This document shows positions 51,138-61,149 of a stretch of 64,000 bases of DNA, one piece after another; position 1 is the stretch's first letter, and the number at the start of each line of letters is the position of its first letter. The notes under the pieces are model-generated. The model did not search any database. It saw nothing but the letters and a program-made list of their open reading frames with translations, and had not been told where the DNA came from. Origin of the DNA: Candidatus Scalindua sp. SCAELEC01. GTDB taxonomy: Bacteria > Planctomycetota > Brocadiia > Brocadiales > Scalinduaceae. Both the position numbers and the translations under genes were made by a program. The stretch covers positions 90,168 through 154,167 of the forward strand of contig SHMT01000006.1 in NCBI GenBank assembly GCA_004282745.1, given 5' to 3'.

Positions 51138-53924
51138 CTAAAACATAAACATGTTTCTTATATTCTGTGACCCTCCCCCACGAGGGACAACATCAAAACG
51201 GGCGACATTATTTGTACGAACTTCATCTATCGTTAGGGTCATACTACCAATCCAATCATGAAAATATCGCGAAATTACAACATTGGTATTAAGATTTGAG
51301 CTCTCTTCCGAAATAAGACTTCCATCCGGATTTCTTCTCCTTGTCTTGAAGTCAAAGAGTTCAAAGAAACCCACCCTCCATTTTTCACCTATCGATACGC
51401 TTGACGAAACCATGACGGAAGAACTGATGTCTTCGATGAACCGGTTACCGAGAAAGAAATTCAATTTTGGCGTATTATAATTAATTCCCAAATTAAAGAT
51501 ATCAACACCACCCCTATCGAGGTTAAACTCATTATTTTCTGAAAGAATCGAAAGCTTATCGCTCAAATTCAGACGCACATCCAATTTAATGTAGTCATCA
51601 CGTTTCCTATTTAAGCCTGCATTACCGGGAAACAGATTAAATTCAATATCAACGTCAGCAATGGTTACCGGTGTTTCATTACCCGTCTGCCCCCGTTTTG
51701 TTTGAAACCTATTGCGAACACCTAGTACGACCGACTGAAATGTGTCCATTGCGTCTACTCCGTCAAACTGATTTAAGTCTTCCGGGTCTTGTGTTGCGAT
51801 CGGGTTAAAATTAAAACGCACTTCAGGAGTAATCATGTGCCTAAGTCTGTTGATATTGAGGAATTTATTATAGGTGCTGTAGGTCCTCGATAACGTAGTG
51901 TTTGCTTCAAGACCAAGTGAACCAATTAGTCGTAGGCGGGCAGCGCCACTCCCTATATTCTCTTGCGTAATAGGGTCTGTCTTAACGCTCTCACTATAGC
52001 CGGTAAGACGGGCTCCTACAAAAGGGTTAAAATTTACTCCAAAGAGACGAAATGGCGCATTCAACAAATGATCAGTGTCAAACCTGATCGTCTCCTCTGG
52101 CTCCAGCCTGACGGGCACCCTATCAAAGACCCTCTCTGCAGTTAATAACGCTCCACGCCCCAGGAATGCCTCCTCTGCCCTCTGCGGAGAAATTCCATCA
52201 AACATTCTGCTTTGATAGGCGAGTCCGGTTTCTGTTGTGTAGTTCAGTTTGCCTTCCCATAAAGGCTCACCTATCATGCGATACTTGAACTCCGGCAATG
52301 ATTCGTTTTTCCTGTTCAGTCTTTTTGAATCCACATAGGTATCATATGTCCTCAATTGACGTTCCGCCAGGAGGGTTAACCCCTTATTGTCAGAAATCTT
52401 CCTGAGATAGAGTAATGTTTCTCGATCTTTGTCTGTTTTAAACTCGAGAACGTTGAATTCTCTAAAATAACTTCTATCGCTAACTTGTGAGATTTCAATG
52501 TCCGCTCTCCAGCCATTTTCCAGTAATTGTCTGTGCCGCCATAAAAAATGCCCTCTATCTTCGTCATCGATGGGTACGCTATTGATATCAAAAGTCGCAT
52601 CATCCTGAACAAAATAGGTACGAGCCTCTCCCCAGAAATTGGGTTTCGCATATTCAAAATCTAATCCTGCCGCAGGACCTCTGTCGGAAAAATAATCGGC
52701 ACTAAATGTCAATTCACTCCACTCACTCAGACTGCCAACAGAGGCTAAGCTGTATAGATCCCAATCGGTTGTAACAAATCTTCCCAGTCGACCTGCCGTT
52801 CCCGTTTCCCAGTTTTTTAGCAGAGCTTTATTTTTTTGCAGATTAAACGACAAAAAAGGGATATAAAAGATAGGGACGTTTCCCGCGTACAATGTGTCTT
52901 TTTGTGTGGCAATGACTGTATGCTGGCCTGTTTTAAAAAGTCTGATATTTGCCGATTTAAAATGAAAGTGGGGGTGCCCATAGGTACAGCTTGAAAAAGA
53001 TCCATTTTTTACATCATATTGTCCTTGCCCCCTGTGCTTAATCTCGTCCCCTCTGATATACATGGGGATATTTACCTCAGAGAAGGTTGTCCGAATAGTG
53101 CTGTTTACCAACAACCCTTTTCCCTCTTCCGCATTCTCAAAAACCTTGTCAGCTATCAGTATGTCTTTCCCGCGCCTAAGCGTAACATTGCCCTCTGCGT
53201 AAAACTCCTTAAATGTCTGTTTTTCAGGATCACCCTCTTTTTCCTTTTTCTGGTCGAGATACAAGATAACGCTATCTGCATTTAAGGTTTCTCCCGTCCG
53301 CTCTATCCTGACATTTCCTGTTGCAACAACTATACGAACATCCCTCTCTACCCAACTATCGATATCGTCTGCAAAAATCTCTACAGGTACCCCCTCTGAG
53401 GGAACACTATCCGGAGCGCTAATAGGAATGTCTATGGGTGGGTCCTTCGAGGCAAATTCACCCTCACCGTCATCTCTAATCTTTTTCCCCCGCAGGTAAG
53501 TGCCAACGTTCACCGCATCTTCAAGACTTTGAATTTTGGCGGTATTGGAGTCTGCAACAATACCTGCAGTGGTAACTAACCGCAAATAGAGATGTTCATA
53601 ATCATTCGAAATTCCATCTTGTGACAAAGCCACTTTGCTATCACAATATACATCTACATACCCTTCTACGATTTGTGAAACTTTTACTTCTGAGAACCAG
53701 GTTACCAGAGAATTTGAGCGGATTTGTATCTCTCCCTGCTCCACTTTAGCGTTGCCCTGAGCGTAAAAGACCTTGTATCCGTTCTCATCCCACGTCATAA
53801 TTGTATCGGCACTAATGGAGATGGGTTGTTGTGATACATCCTTGGTGATAAGGGCCCCTTCAGCAAAGTGGGCGTAAGAGAAAACTACGTATAAGAGAAA
53901 AAACGTTGCAGTAGTATGTGACAT
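51138..53924 (-). CDS. lptD: LPS-assembly protein LptD
   Basis: A 928-residue outer-membrane protein with a signal peptide (about 1-25, MSHTTATFF...AHFAEG). The N-terminal part (about 30-320) has two OstA/LptA-like jellyroll regions (VFYAQGNAKVEQGEIQIR, VVATGNVRIERTGETLNAD, NVTLRRGKDILIADK), and the C-terminal part (about 330-928) is the barrel with KNGSFSSCTYGHPHFHFKS and VPIFYIPFLSF motifs. It inserts lipopolysaccharide into the outer leaflet with LptE. ATG 53924 preferred for the signal peptide; TTG 53966 is an alternative. Shows the organism makes an LPS-type outer membrane. Confidence 0.92.
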   Translation of the reverse strand: MSHTTATFFLLYVVFSYAHFAEGALITKDVSQQPISISADTIMTWDENGYKVFYAQGNAKVEQGEIQIRSNSLVTWFSEVKVSQIVEGYVDVYCDSKVALSQDGISNDYEHLYLRLVTTAGIVADSNTAKIQSLEDAVNVGTYLRGKKIRDDGEGEFASKDPPIDIPISAPDSVPSEGVPVEIFADDIDSWVERDVRIVVATGNVRIERTGETLNADSVILYLDQKKEKEGDPEKQTFKEFYAEGNVTLRRGKDILIADKVFENAEEGKGLLVNSTIRTTFSEVNIPMYIRGDEIKHRGQGQYDVKNGSFSSCTYGHPHFHFKSANIRLFKTGQHTVIATQKDTLYAGNVPIFYIPFLSFNLQKNKALLKNWETGTAGRLGRFVTTDWDLYSLASVGSLSEWSELTFSADYFSDRGPAAGLDFEYAKPNFWGEARTYFVQDDATFDINSVPIDDEDRGHFLWRHRQLLENGWRADIEISQVSDRSYFREFNVLEFKTDKDRETLLYLRKISDNKGLTLLAERQLRTYDTYVDSKRLNRKNESLPEFKYRMIGEPLWEGKLNYTTETGLAYQSRMFDGISPQRAEEAFLGRGALLTAERVFDRVPVRLEPEETIRFDTDHLLNAPFRLFGVNFNPFVGARLTGYSESVKTDPITQENIGSGAARLRLIGSLGLEANTTLSRTYSTYNKFLNINRLRHMITPEVRFNFNPIATQDPEDLNQFDGVDAMDTFQSVVLGVRNRFQTKRGQTGNETPVTIADVDIEFNLFPGNAGLNRKRDDYIKLDVRLNLSDKLSILSENNEFNLDRGGVDIFNLGINYNTPKLNFFLGNRFIEDISSSVMVSSSVSIGEKWRVGFFELFDFKTRRRNPDGSLISEESSNLNTNVVISRYFHDWIGSMTLTIDEVRTNNVARFDVVPRGGGSQNIRNMFMF

Positions 53925-54099
53925 AAAAAGTGAACCAAAAAAAATTTTAAAAGGAAAAAGTTCCAATGGACAAATATAAATCAGGAGTCAATTGAATTGG
54001 CGCAGTATACTCCACAAACCATCTTGAAATAGGAATACCGTCACGATTATTTTACCAAGCTTGTTGTTTCAGGTTTTGTGCAATAGGCTCAACGGGAAT

Positions 54100-55206
54100 T
54101 TAATTATATATTTTCACCTGCTTGGAAAAAGCTCTCAGCGCATCAATAACATAGTCTTGTTCACTGGTTGTTATTTCCGGAAAATTTGGAATCGCAACTA
54201 TTTCCCTTGCAGCTCTCTCGGCTTCAGGCATATCACCTTCTCTATAGCCTAAAAATTCGAGACATTTCTGTAGGTGTTGCGGAATAGGATAGTGTACGGC
54301 GCAATCTATATTTTTCCCTTTTAAAAAGTCTAAAAGTTTGTCCCGTTCCTTTAACCTGAGTACGAAAAGATGAAATACATGTTTATTAAAAAGAGAAGTC
54401 TTAGGCATCGATACCTTTAACTCCTTCAGTTGTTCCAGGTAGTATGAAGCTTTTTGTCGTCGACACTCATTCCATTGATCGATATACCTCAATTTTACGA
54501 TAAGGACGGCGGCTTGCAGCGTATCCAATCTACCGTTAGTCCCCAAAAGGGGGTAATAGTTTTTGGTTTTTCCGCCATGAACTCTCAGCATATAAATCTT
54601 TTCGGCAAGCTCGTCACTGTTGCACGTAACCAGTCCCCCGTCCCCAAACCCACCAAGGTTTTTGCTCGGGAAAAAAGAAAAGCAGCCAAAATTACCCAGT
54701 GAACCAGCTTTTCTATTTTTGTATTCTGAGCCAATTGCTTGGGCCGCATCCTCTATTACCTTGAGCCCATACTCTTTTGCGATTGCCAATATTGGGTCCA
54801 TATCGGCGCACTGGCCGTATAAATGAACGGGAATTATAGCCTTTGTTCTTTTCGTAATGCGTTTTTTGATTAAGTCAGCGTTTATGTTGTAAGACTCTGG
54901 ATCGATGTCCACAAACACAGGAGTTGCACCGACATTACAAATTGAACCTACCGTGGCAAAAAAGGTGAATGGGGTAGTTATGACCTCATCACCACTACCA
55001 ATCCCTAAAGACTTAAGTGCGAGAAGTAAAGCCTCAGTGCCTGAGGAAACCCCTATCGCATATTTTGTATTGCAGTAAGCGGCAATGAGTGTCTCAAATT
55101 CTTCAACCTGTGGACCCAAGACAAAGGCTTGGCTATCAAGGACTTTTTCGATTGCAGAGTTTATTTCATCCTTGATGCTGCGATATTGCCGCTTCAGATC
55201 GATCAA
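54100..55206 (-). CDS. DegT/DnrJ/EryC1-family sugar aminotransferase
   Basis: A 368-residue PLP enzyme: IDLKRQYRSIKDEINSAIEKVLDSQAFVLGPQVEEFE at the start, SSGTEALLLALKSLGIGSGDEVI, EDAAQAIGSEYKNRKAGSLGNFGCFSFFPSKNLGGFGDGGLV (PLP Lys in SKNLG, about 181). Makes amino sugars for surface glycans. Start is TTG 55206, preceded by AAAAGG; homologues start a few residues further upstream (KVPLIDLK), so the true start may be an unusual codon upstream. The tiny basic gene is 85 bases upstream on the same strand. Confidence 0.92.
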   Translation of the reverse strand: MIDLKRQYRSIKDEINSAIEKVLDSQAFVLGPQVEEFETLIAAYCNTKYAIGVSSGTEALLLALKSLGIGSGDEVITTPFTFFATVGSICNVGATPVFVDIDPESYNINADLIKKRITKRTKAIIPVHLYGQCADMDPILAIAKEYGLKVIEDAAQAIGSEYKNRKAGSLGNFGCFSFFPSKNLGGFGDGGLVTCNSDELAEKIYMLRVHGGKTKNYYPLLGTNGRLDTLQAAVLIVKLRYIDQWNECRRQKASYYLEQLKELKVSMPKTSLFNKHVFHLFVLRLKERDKLLDFLKGKNIDCAVHYPIPQHLQKCLEFLGYREGDMPEAERAAREIVAIPNFPEITTSEQDYVIDALRAFSKQVKIYN

Positions 55207-55290
55207 GGGTACCTTTTCTATTAAGTTACTAACTGTAGAGCCCCTCCCATACCAGAAGAGGTTGTGTGAAAAGCTTTAAAAACACACACT

Positions 55291-55380
55291 TTACTTCTTT
55301 CTCCTTCTCGCTCTTTTTTTGAGGATATACTTTTTCCTATTTAACCGATGCTTTTTCTTTCCTTCAAATCCATTTGCCAT
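55291..55380 (-). CDS. Very small basic protein, ribosome-associated type
   Basis: A 29-residue frame (ATG 55380, TAA 55291-55293): MANGFEGKKKHRLNRKKY and then ILKKRARRRKK. AAAGAAAGG is 6 bases upstream of the ATG. Sixteen of 29 residues are Lys or Arg. Short, strongly basic proteins of this kind are found on the small subunit of some bacteria (bS22/AURKAIP1-like, bTHX), and this might be one; the match is only in composition and length. Confidence 0.55.
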   Translation of the reverse strand: MANGFEGKKKHRLNRKKYILKKRARRRKK

Positions 55381-55695
55381 AAAAAAACCTTTCTTTAAGA
55401 CGTATAAAAACCAAACCCTTAAAAAGCTGCTATACTTGAATCACGTTATTTATTCTGATAAAATTGGACCAGAGCCGTAGCTCTTTACCTTCGTGTAGTG
55501 CAGGTAGAAGGAACCAACATCTTTACTTGACATTTGAATACCAGCGTCATCTCATCTGTCCTGCAGATTCACTAACATTTGAAAGTATCGTATATTGTAC
55601 AAATTTGTAAATCGTTTTACAAGTGATTCTTTTGTGAATACCATCGATACCCTTTCCAATAACTACACTACATAAACTGGAATCTTGAAACCAAA

Positions 55696-58320
55696 ATGAA
55701 GAATCGCCCTCTTGTTGGAGTCACTCTATCTTTCGTATTAGGTATATTGGCTGCTAATTTTCTCAATATAAGCTTATTCTTTGCATCGCTTATAACGATT
55801 GCACTTGCAGCCATATCGTTATGTTTACTGCTCTTTGACAGAAGAGAATGTGTGTTCTCAATCCTCATGTTCATATTGCTGTCTGGTATCATCTATCACC
55901 AGTTCCGAACTTTCTCCTCATCTCCAGACAACATATCACACTTTATTAAGGATGACAAATTACCCGCTCGCTTACGTGGAGTTGTTTTGGCCGATCCCAT
56001 AATCAGACATATGCTTTCCTCATCTTTGACTACACCATTATTACAACAGGAGGTAGCAACATTTTTAGTGAGGGCAGAGGCCGTTGAATATACTCCGAAA
56101 GAGAGTACCTACGTAGATAAACGAGAGGAAAAGATATCTGATATACGTCCTGATAATTCATCAGGGCGGCATTGGAAGAAGATTACGGGAACCATGAAAG
56201 TAAACGTCTACCCAAGGGTACAAGCGCATTCTATAAATAAAAAAGAGGACAATTTAAAGACCAAAAACCAATTTCTCGTAAATTTTGTAAAATATGGTGA
56301 CAGAATTGAGCTCAGTGGTTACCTATCAAAGCCTTCAGCACCCCGCAATCCTGAACAGTTTGATTACAAAGCATTTCTCCAGAGACAGAGACCCCATATC
56401 GATGTGATAGCTAACCTTACTAGCGTAAAAAGTATTCAAATATTATCAAGAAAACAGGGAAATTATTTTTTTGGATCTGTTTATAGCCTAAAGAGAAAAT
56501 TAACAACTATCATCAACAGATATGTAGCAGAAGGGAGTGTACCCCTTGTTTGCAGTATCGTGCTCGGAGATCGTGAAAAGGTTGATTACAATCTGATGGA
56601 TGGTTTTATAAAGACAGGGACTATTCATTTCTTGGCGATAAGTGGTTTCCACGTTGGAATTCTCGTTATTTCATTGCATTTTTTCTTAAGGTTTCTTGGG
56701 ATCCAAACAAAATATTTAGCCATTATTATTATTCTGTTTGCTTTTATGTATGCCACCATAACGGGAATGAAAACACCAATATTGCGAGCCAGTATTATGG
56801 TAGCCACCTTTTATGGTGCTCATGTTTTTAATCGAAGATGGGACCTTCCAAATAGTATTTCTGCAGCAGTACTTTTAATTCTTATCATTAACCCTTCAGA
56901 TTTGTTTAACTCTGGGTTTCAACTTTCCGTTCTTGCAATGCTAGGAATTATCTTCACCTCAAGGAGAATCGAAGATCGTCTCTGGAAATCGACTCATATG
57001 ATTGAAAAATTACAAGCGAATTGCGAAAGGAACACCGTTTTGTTGCTTTTGAGAAGATATTGCAGAAAAACATTTTGTGCCTCTGTTTCTGCCTGGTTTG
57101 CCGTCGCACCCCTTATTGCCTATCATTTCAACTTAGTAACACCAGTGGCCCTCTTATTGAATATTGTTGTTCTCCCACTCATATGGTGCATACTTGTCGG
57201 AGGTTTTCTTCTATTGCTTATGGGTGGTCTCGCGGTTCCGGTACTTGCTCCATTGTTTGCATGGATGGTTTCGTGTTCTGAGATGGCACTGAGAAATATC
57301 ATTCTCCTCTTCTCATCAAACAGTAACATTTTCTACTACACAGCGGGAGCATCATGGATCTGGGTTTTTATTTATTATGTGGTTGCTACGATTTTTGTTC
57401 TCAGAAAGAGTTTTCGAATCAAGTTTGAGCGTATGGTGATAGCGGTACTTCTCCTCTTAAACATATTCATATTTTCAGGTTTTCTTGCCGAAAAGAGAGA
57501 TTATTTACAATTGACCTGTTTTGATGTGAAGCATGGAACAGCAATTTTTATCCAATTCCCAAATGGTAAAAATATGCTCTTTGATTCTGGTACTTGGAGC
57601 AATTTTGATGTTGGTAAACGTATCGTTGCCCCCTTTTTATGGGAGAGAAAAGTGGACACTATTGACACAATAGTTATTTCTCATGAACATGAAGACCACT
57701 GTAATGGAATACCTTCACTTGTCGAAAGGTTTACGGTCAAAAATGTTTTTATCAACAAATTTATGTTACAATCTGGCAGAAAAAAAGAATTATTAAAAAG
57801 TATGAGGAAAGAGCGGATCGGTATCAGCTTACTGGCAGACGGTTTAGAAATTACCGGGTATGAACCGGCAAAAATAACTGTACTTAACCCCCCAGACAAA
57901 GACACCTTGATGCGTGATGAACAGGTACGTCATCGGTTAACAACTAACGATACATCATGTGTGCTATTGATTGAATATTTGGGTTACAAAATAGTTCTCA
58001 GTGCCGATGTTGGTGAATCCGGAATTAAATTGCTTCTCTCGAATAACGATACTCCCCTGAAAAACCGATCTGAAGATTTTGTTACTGATATTCTTCAAGT
58101 TCCGCACCATGGAGGATTTATTGAAAATACAGAAGAGTTGATCAGGAGGCTCAGACCAAAATATGCCATAATCAGTGGCAATAGAGGTATTGCTTCAACG
58201 GCCACAATAGGAGCCTATCAGAGATCCGGAGCAAAGGTGTTTAAGACATTTCAAGATGGAGCGCTATCGTTCACGATTGGGAAAGAGGGCATAGTCTTCT
58301 CAAAATTCATCAACGATTGA
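55696..58320 (+). CDS. comEC: ComEC/Rec2-family DNA uptake channel
   Basis: An 874-residue membrane protein. An N-terminal DUF4131-type region with helices (about 5-65), then an OB-like part, then the competence core with HFLAISGFHVGIL (about 315-327) and multiple helices to about 600, then a metallo-beta-lactamase domain with SHEHEDHCNG (about 656-665), DTSCVLLIEYLG and VPHHGG. It transports single-stranded DNA into the cytoplasm during transformation; the domain may degrade the other strand. Full length. No other com genes are in the window. Confidence 0.94.
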   Translation: MKNRPLVGVTLSFVLGILAANFLNISLFFASLITIALAAISLCLLLFDRRECVFSILMFILLSGIIYHQFRTFSSSPDNISHFIKDDKLPARLRGVVLADPIIRHMLSSSLTTPLLQQEVATFLVRAEAVEYTPKESTYVDKREEKISDIRPDNSSGRHWKKITGTMKVNVYPRVQAHSINKKEDNLKTKNQFLVNFVKYGDRIELSGYLSKPSAPRNPEQFDYKAFLQRQRPHIDVIANLTSVKSIQILSRKQGNYFFGSVYSLKRKLTTIINRYVAEGSVPLVCSIVLGDREKVDYNLMDGFIKTGTIHFLAISGFHVGILVISLHFFLRFLGIQTKYLAIIIILFAFMYATITGMKTPILRASIMVATFYGAHVFNRRWDLPNSISAAVLLILIINPSDLFNSGFQLSVLAMLGIIFTSRRIEDRLWKSTHMIEKLQANCERNTVLLLLRRYCRKTFCASVSAWFAVAPLIAYHFNLVTPVALLLNIVVLPLIWCILVGGFLLLLMGGLAVPVLAPLFAWMVSCSEMALRNIILLFSSNSNIFYYTAGASWIWVFIYYVVATIFVLRKSFRIKFERMVIAVLLLLNIFIFSGFLAEKRDYLQLTCFDVKHGTAIFIQFPNGKNMLFDSGTWSNFDVGKRIVAPFLWERKVDTIDTIVISHEHEDHCNGIPSLVERFTVKNVFINKFMLQSGRKKELLKSMRKERIGISLLADGLEITGYEPAKITVLNPPDKDTLMRDEQVRHRLTTNDTSCVLLIEYLGYKIVLSADVGESGIKLLLSNNDTPLKNRSEDFVTDILQVPHHGGFIENTEELIRRLRPKYAIISGNRGIASTATIGAYQRSGAKVFKTFQDGALSFTIGKEGIVFSKFIND

Positions 58321-58332
58321 AAGTTTGACACT

Positions 58333-59226
58333 TCAAGAAACACCGCCACCGGTCCTATAAGGTTCAAGGTCAAGCGTTACCCACTTGTACCCACGCTTAT
58401 TGCCTTCCGCCACAAGGGCTTTACGATGTTTCAATATAGCGTGCATCTCTTCAGAAGCGGATTCAATCCTGAAAAAGAGCTCGGTACTCTCTTGGCATAA
58501 GCGGACACGAAAGACCTTTATGCCTGCCTCTTTCAGTATAGCCTCCATGGCTTCAATATCGTTTAAACGACTTTTCGTAATAGAGATACCGGTCATTATT
58601 CTCGAGCTCAAACAGGGGCTTGCCGGTTTTTCAGCAATAGTCAAATGGTTGGCTCGGAGGACACTCCTAATATCATCTTTCGTAAAACCGGCATCAGCGA
58701 GCGGGGATATTACGTTATTTTCTAATGCGGCTTTGTGACCAGGTCGAACATCTTCTCCGTCGGAAAAGTTGTAACCGTAAAGAACCCATTTAAATTCATC
58801 GCTCTTCGCAATCGAACCGGTAATACTAAATAGTTCTGTTTTACAGTAATAACATCGGTCAGAATTATTCCGAATGTACTCTTCATCAAATAGCTCATCG
58901 CTTTTTTGAATCGTGTGTTCCACATTCAAATCTTTTGCAAATTTTAAAGCATCTTTCAATTCGCTTCGTGATAAGCTGGGGCTATCGGTAGTCACGGCAA
59001 GCAACTTACCACCACTCTCATCTTTCACCTTTTTTGCCGTCCATAAGAGCATGGCACTATCGATGCCTCCGGAAAAGGCAACAATTACACCATCAGGAAG
59101 AAATTTACTCAATTGCTTTGAGAGTTTTTCCAATTTGTCAGTCAATATCGGGTCTAATTTTTCTCTATTTTTATCCGGCATAAGTATCTTTTCCGCAACC
59201 CGATTATCATGACGCATTTTTATCAT
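58333..59226 (-). CDS. larE: ATP-dependent sacrificial sulfur transferase LarE
   Basis: A 297-residue PP-loop ATPase: VAFSGGIDSAMLLWTAKKV (about 47-66), CYYCKTELFS (about 123), and LYGYNFSDGEDVRPGHKAALENNVISPL. LarE donates sulfur to a nicotinic-acid dinucleotide precursor of the nickel-pincer cofactor; some LarE proteins use a cluster instead of a sacrificial Cys, and the CYYC pair is compatible with that. The exact start is open: ATG 59226, 59217 (GGGAA 9 bases before) or 59181. No larB or larC is adjacent. The gene converges with comEC, 12 bases between stops. Confidence 0.92.
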   Translation of the reverse strand: MIKMRHDNRVAEKILMPDKNREKLDPILTDKLEKLSKQLSKFLPDGVIVAFSGGIDSAMLLWTAKKVKDESGGKLLAVTTDSPSLSRSELKDALKFAKDLNVEHTIQKSDELFDEEYIRNNSDRCYYCKTELFSITGSIAKSDEFKWVLYGYNFSDGEDVRPGHKAALENNVISPLADAGFTKDDIRSVLRANHLTIAEKPASPCLSSRIMTGISITKSRLNDIEAMEAILKEAGIKVFRVRLCQESTELFFRIESASEEMHAILKHRKALVAEGNKRGYKWVTLDLEPYRTGGGVS

Positions 59227-59393
59227 TTCCCAGACTTATTTTCCAACACTTAAAAGAGACTCCTTCCTCAGTAGTGTCCTGTTAGGTTTTTGTACGTGCG
59301 GCATTTATCATACCCGAACTCTTTTGTCGGGTATCCAGAGGATCATTCTTCCTCGATTCCCGCTCAAAACATGCGGGATAGTCTTTACTCGTA

Positions 59394-60008
59394 TTATGTC
59401 TGATCTGGACGCTCTGTGCACGGCTTATCTCCAGGACCGGGAAGCGGTGCTCTACTGTTGCCTCCATCCGTTTCGCCTGCAATCAGGGCTTCAGCACTTG
59501 GATATGGATATATTGTCTTCGCTTGGTTTTGCATTAAACCGCCAGTATCGGCAGTCGGACCATACGTGCTGTAGATTTCCCTTCCCAATATCCGAAGTAA
59601 CATTGTCAACTGTCCTCGATGGTGTGCTGTATGGGCGATTCTTCTCGTCACAACCCAAGCCCGTGAGCGAAGAACGGTAAAGAATTTTACCTCCTCTTCC
59701 CACCACGCATCATCTTTCTCCTGTAAGGCTTTCAAACGTTTCTCCGAATCTTCTGCATAACGTTTAATAAATTCCAGACGTGTTTCCTGTTCCGGCAATG
59801 GAGGAGCACTCACGTCAATTCCGAGCATATTGCAAAACCATAGGTTTTCTCCCATGCATTGATGGACCATATGCTCAAGGGTGTTTCTGCCTCTTTTATC
59901 CTTCGGGTGAGGGCGCTTTGTCAAATCTTCATCGGTAAAAGTACTCCAAGTACTCAGTGTTTTCAGCCGTTCCGTTTCATAGGTGTCAATGAGAAATGTA
60001 TACCCCAT
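59394..60008 (-). CDS. DinB-family four-helix protein
   Basis: A 204-residue protein with metal ligands typical of DinB: His in LEHMVHQCMGEN (about 50) and HTAHHRGQLTMLLRILG (about 138-140). DinB-like proteins are often thiol-dependent transferases; the substrate here is unknown. ATG 60008 with AGGAG 7 bases upstream gives the standard start; the longer frame at 60026 is not expected. The tail is long and Pro/Gly-rich. A8 and tetR lie upstream. Confidence 0.85.
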   Translation of the reverse strand: MGYTFLIDTYETERLKTLSTWSTFTDEDLTKRPHPKDKRGRNTLEHMVHQCMGENLWFCNMLGIDVSAPPLPEQETRLEFIKRYAEDSEKRLKALQEKDDAWWEEEVKFFTVLRSRAWVVTRRIAHTAHHRGQLTMLLRILGREIYSTYGPTADTGGLMQNQAKTIYPYPSAEALIAGETDGGNSRAPLPGPGDKPCTERPDQT

Positions 60009-60026
60009 TCTAATTCTCCTTTCCAT

Positions 60027-60159
60027 TGGTTGACAAATTCCCGCCTGCCGTGTTGCCGTAGTAATGGCGTAATCCTCACGTACTCAGGCACCCATGTGCA
60101 CGTACGTTCCAATTATCAATTATTACGCGTCTGGTATCTGGGCAGTTTTCTGTCAACCA
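60027..60159. repeat. Family A near-palindromic element (copy A8)
   Basis: 133 bp: left end TGGTTGACAAATTCCC, right end CAGTTTTCTGTCAACCA. Inner part has CCTCACGTACTC and CGTACGTTCC. It lies between dinB (start 60008) and tetR, ending 6 bases from the tetR stop. Confidence 0.75.
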
Positions 60160-60164
60160 CATAT

Positions 60165-60734
60165 CTAGATATTCAGTAAGCTTCGTACTGCAATCTGTGC
60201 TGCCTCAATAGGCCACAAATCTCCATAATTTTGACTTGCGACAATAGCCCCTTCTATTAATACATATACCATATTTGCATCAATTTCTCTATCATTTAGC
60301 TGATAAGGTTCATGAGAATTTCTCAGTAAAGAGATCATCTGTTTTACGTAGAGCCGCAAGTCATCTTTGTGCCTAACTACTTCTGTTCGAATTTGACTGT
60401 TTAGATTAGGTATTTCGGAAGCAATATTTAAAAAAGCGCATCCTCTGAAATCACAAGAGACCATCCACTCTCTGAGAAAACCAAATATGCCTAAAATGCG
60501 TGACTCAACAGATTCATGATTTTCCACACTCGTCCTCAACCACTCCATCCAGATAATGTGTCTCGCTTGCAAGTACGCAACGCAAAGGTTTTCTTTAGAG
60601 GAAAAGTGGTGGTAAAATGTGGCCTTTGCAACTCGGGATTCGGTAATAATTTGGTTTATGCCCGTGGCCAGATATCCTTGATCATAAAACAGGCGTAAGG
60701 CTGTATCTATTATTCTACTTCGTGCCAGAATCAT
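60165..60734 (-). CDS. TetR-family transcriptional repressor
   Basis: A 189-residue repressor: HTH SRIIDTALRLFYDQGYLATGINQIITESRVAKATFYHHFSSKENL (about 6-50), then a ligand domain without recognisable ligand residues; CAFLNIASEIPNL is typical of AcrR-like subfamilies that regulate detoxification genes. ATG 60734. A 16-base perfect palindrome lies 34 bases upstream and is the likely operator for autorepression. The dinB gene downstream may be a second target. Confidence 0.93.
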   Translation of the reverse strand: MILARSRIIDTALRLFYDQGYLATGINQIITESRVAKATFYHHFSSKENLCVAYLQARHIIWMEWLRTSVENHESVESRILGIFGFLREWMVSCDFRGCAFLNIASEIPNLNSQIRTEVVRHKDDLRLYVKQMISLLRNSHEPYQLNDREIDANMVYVLIEGAIVASQNYGDLWPIEAAQIAVRSLLNI

Positions 60735-60767
60735 AACTCTTAATCAAATGTATACAACTGTAAACCG

Positions 60768-60783
60768 GACAGACCGGTCTGTC
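60768..60783. promoter_or_regulatory. Palindromic operator for the TetR repressor
   Basis: gacagaccggtctgtc, a perfect 16-base palindrome, 33 bases before the tetR start. The GACC-GGTC core is common for AcrR/NemR-type regulators. Confidence 0.75.
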
Positions 60784-60894
60784 AAGGGATAATTCTTTCT
60801 CTCATAGAAATTGCAACTAACACCCATAATCGGTTAGATTTGAAAGCAGCAGTACAAAATTGCAAGAAAGAAGAAAAAAGAGGGGGATGTGCTA

Positions 60895-60996
60895 TACTAA
60901 AACCGATTTGGTTTTCGGTTTTACCCGTCCCCGCCAGGGACGTTACTTGCTCAAATTTACATCGGATTTTATCCGAAAACCATTATCAGATGAGTT
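60895..60996. repeat. Family C short element (copy C4)
   Basis: About 102 bp: TACTAAAACCGATTTGGTTT after TA at the left, core CGGATTTTATCCG and ATCAGATGAGTT (degenerate TGAGTA) at the right. In the gap 60784-61314 there is no supported gene; frames of 68-69 codons there overlap the repeat. Confidence 0.6.
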
Positions 60997-61149
60997 GAAA
61001 AGAGAAAATAAGAGGTGTGAACTGGTATCTATTGGTTTTCGTTGTATACAAAGGCTTACACCGGCATGAGAGAGCAATACATTAAATTGTTTAAAAGGAC
61101 TCAACAACGAGAGATTCGCGGCAGTCAGTTCGATATCGCAGCGCTATTG

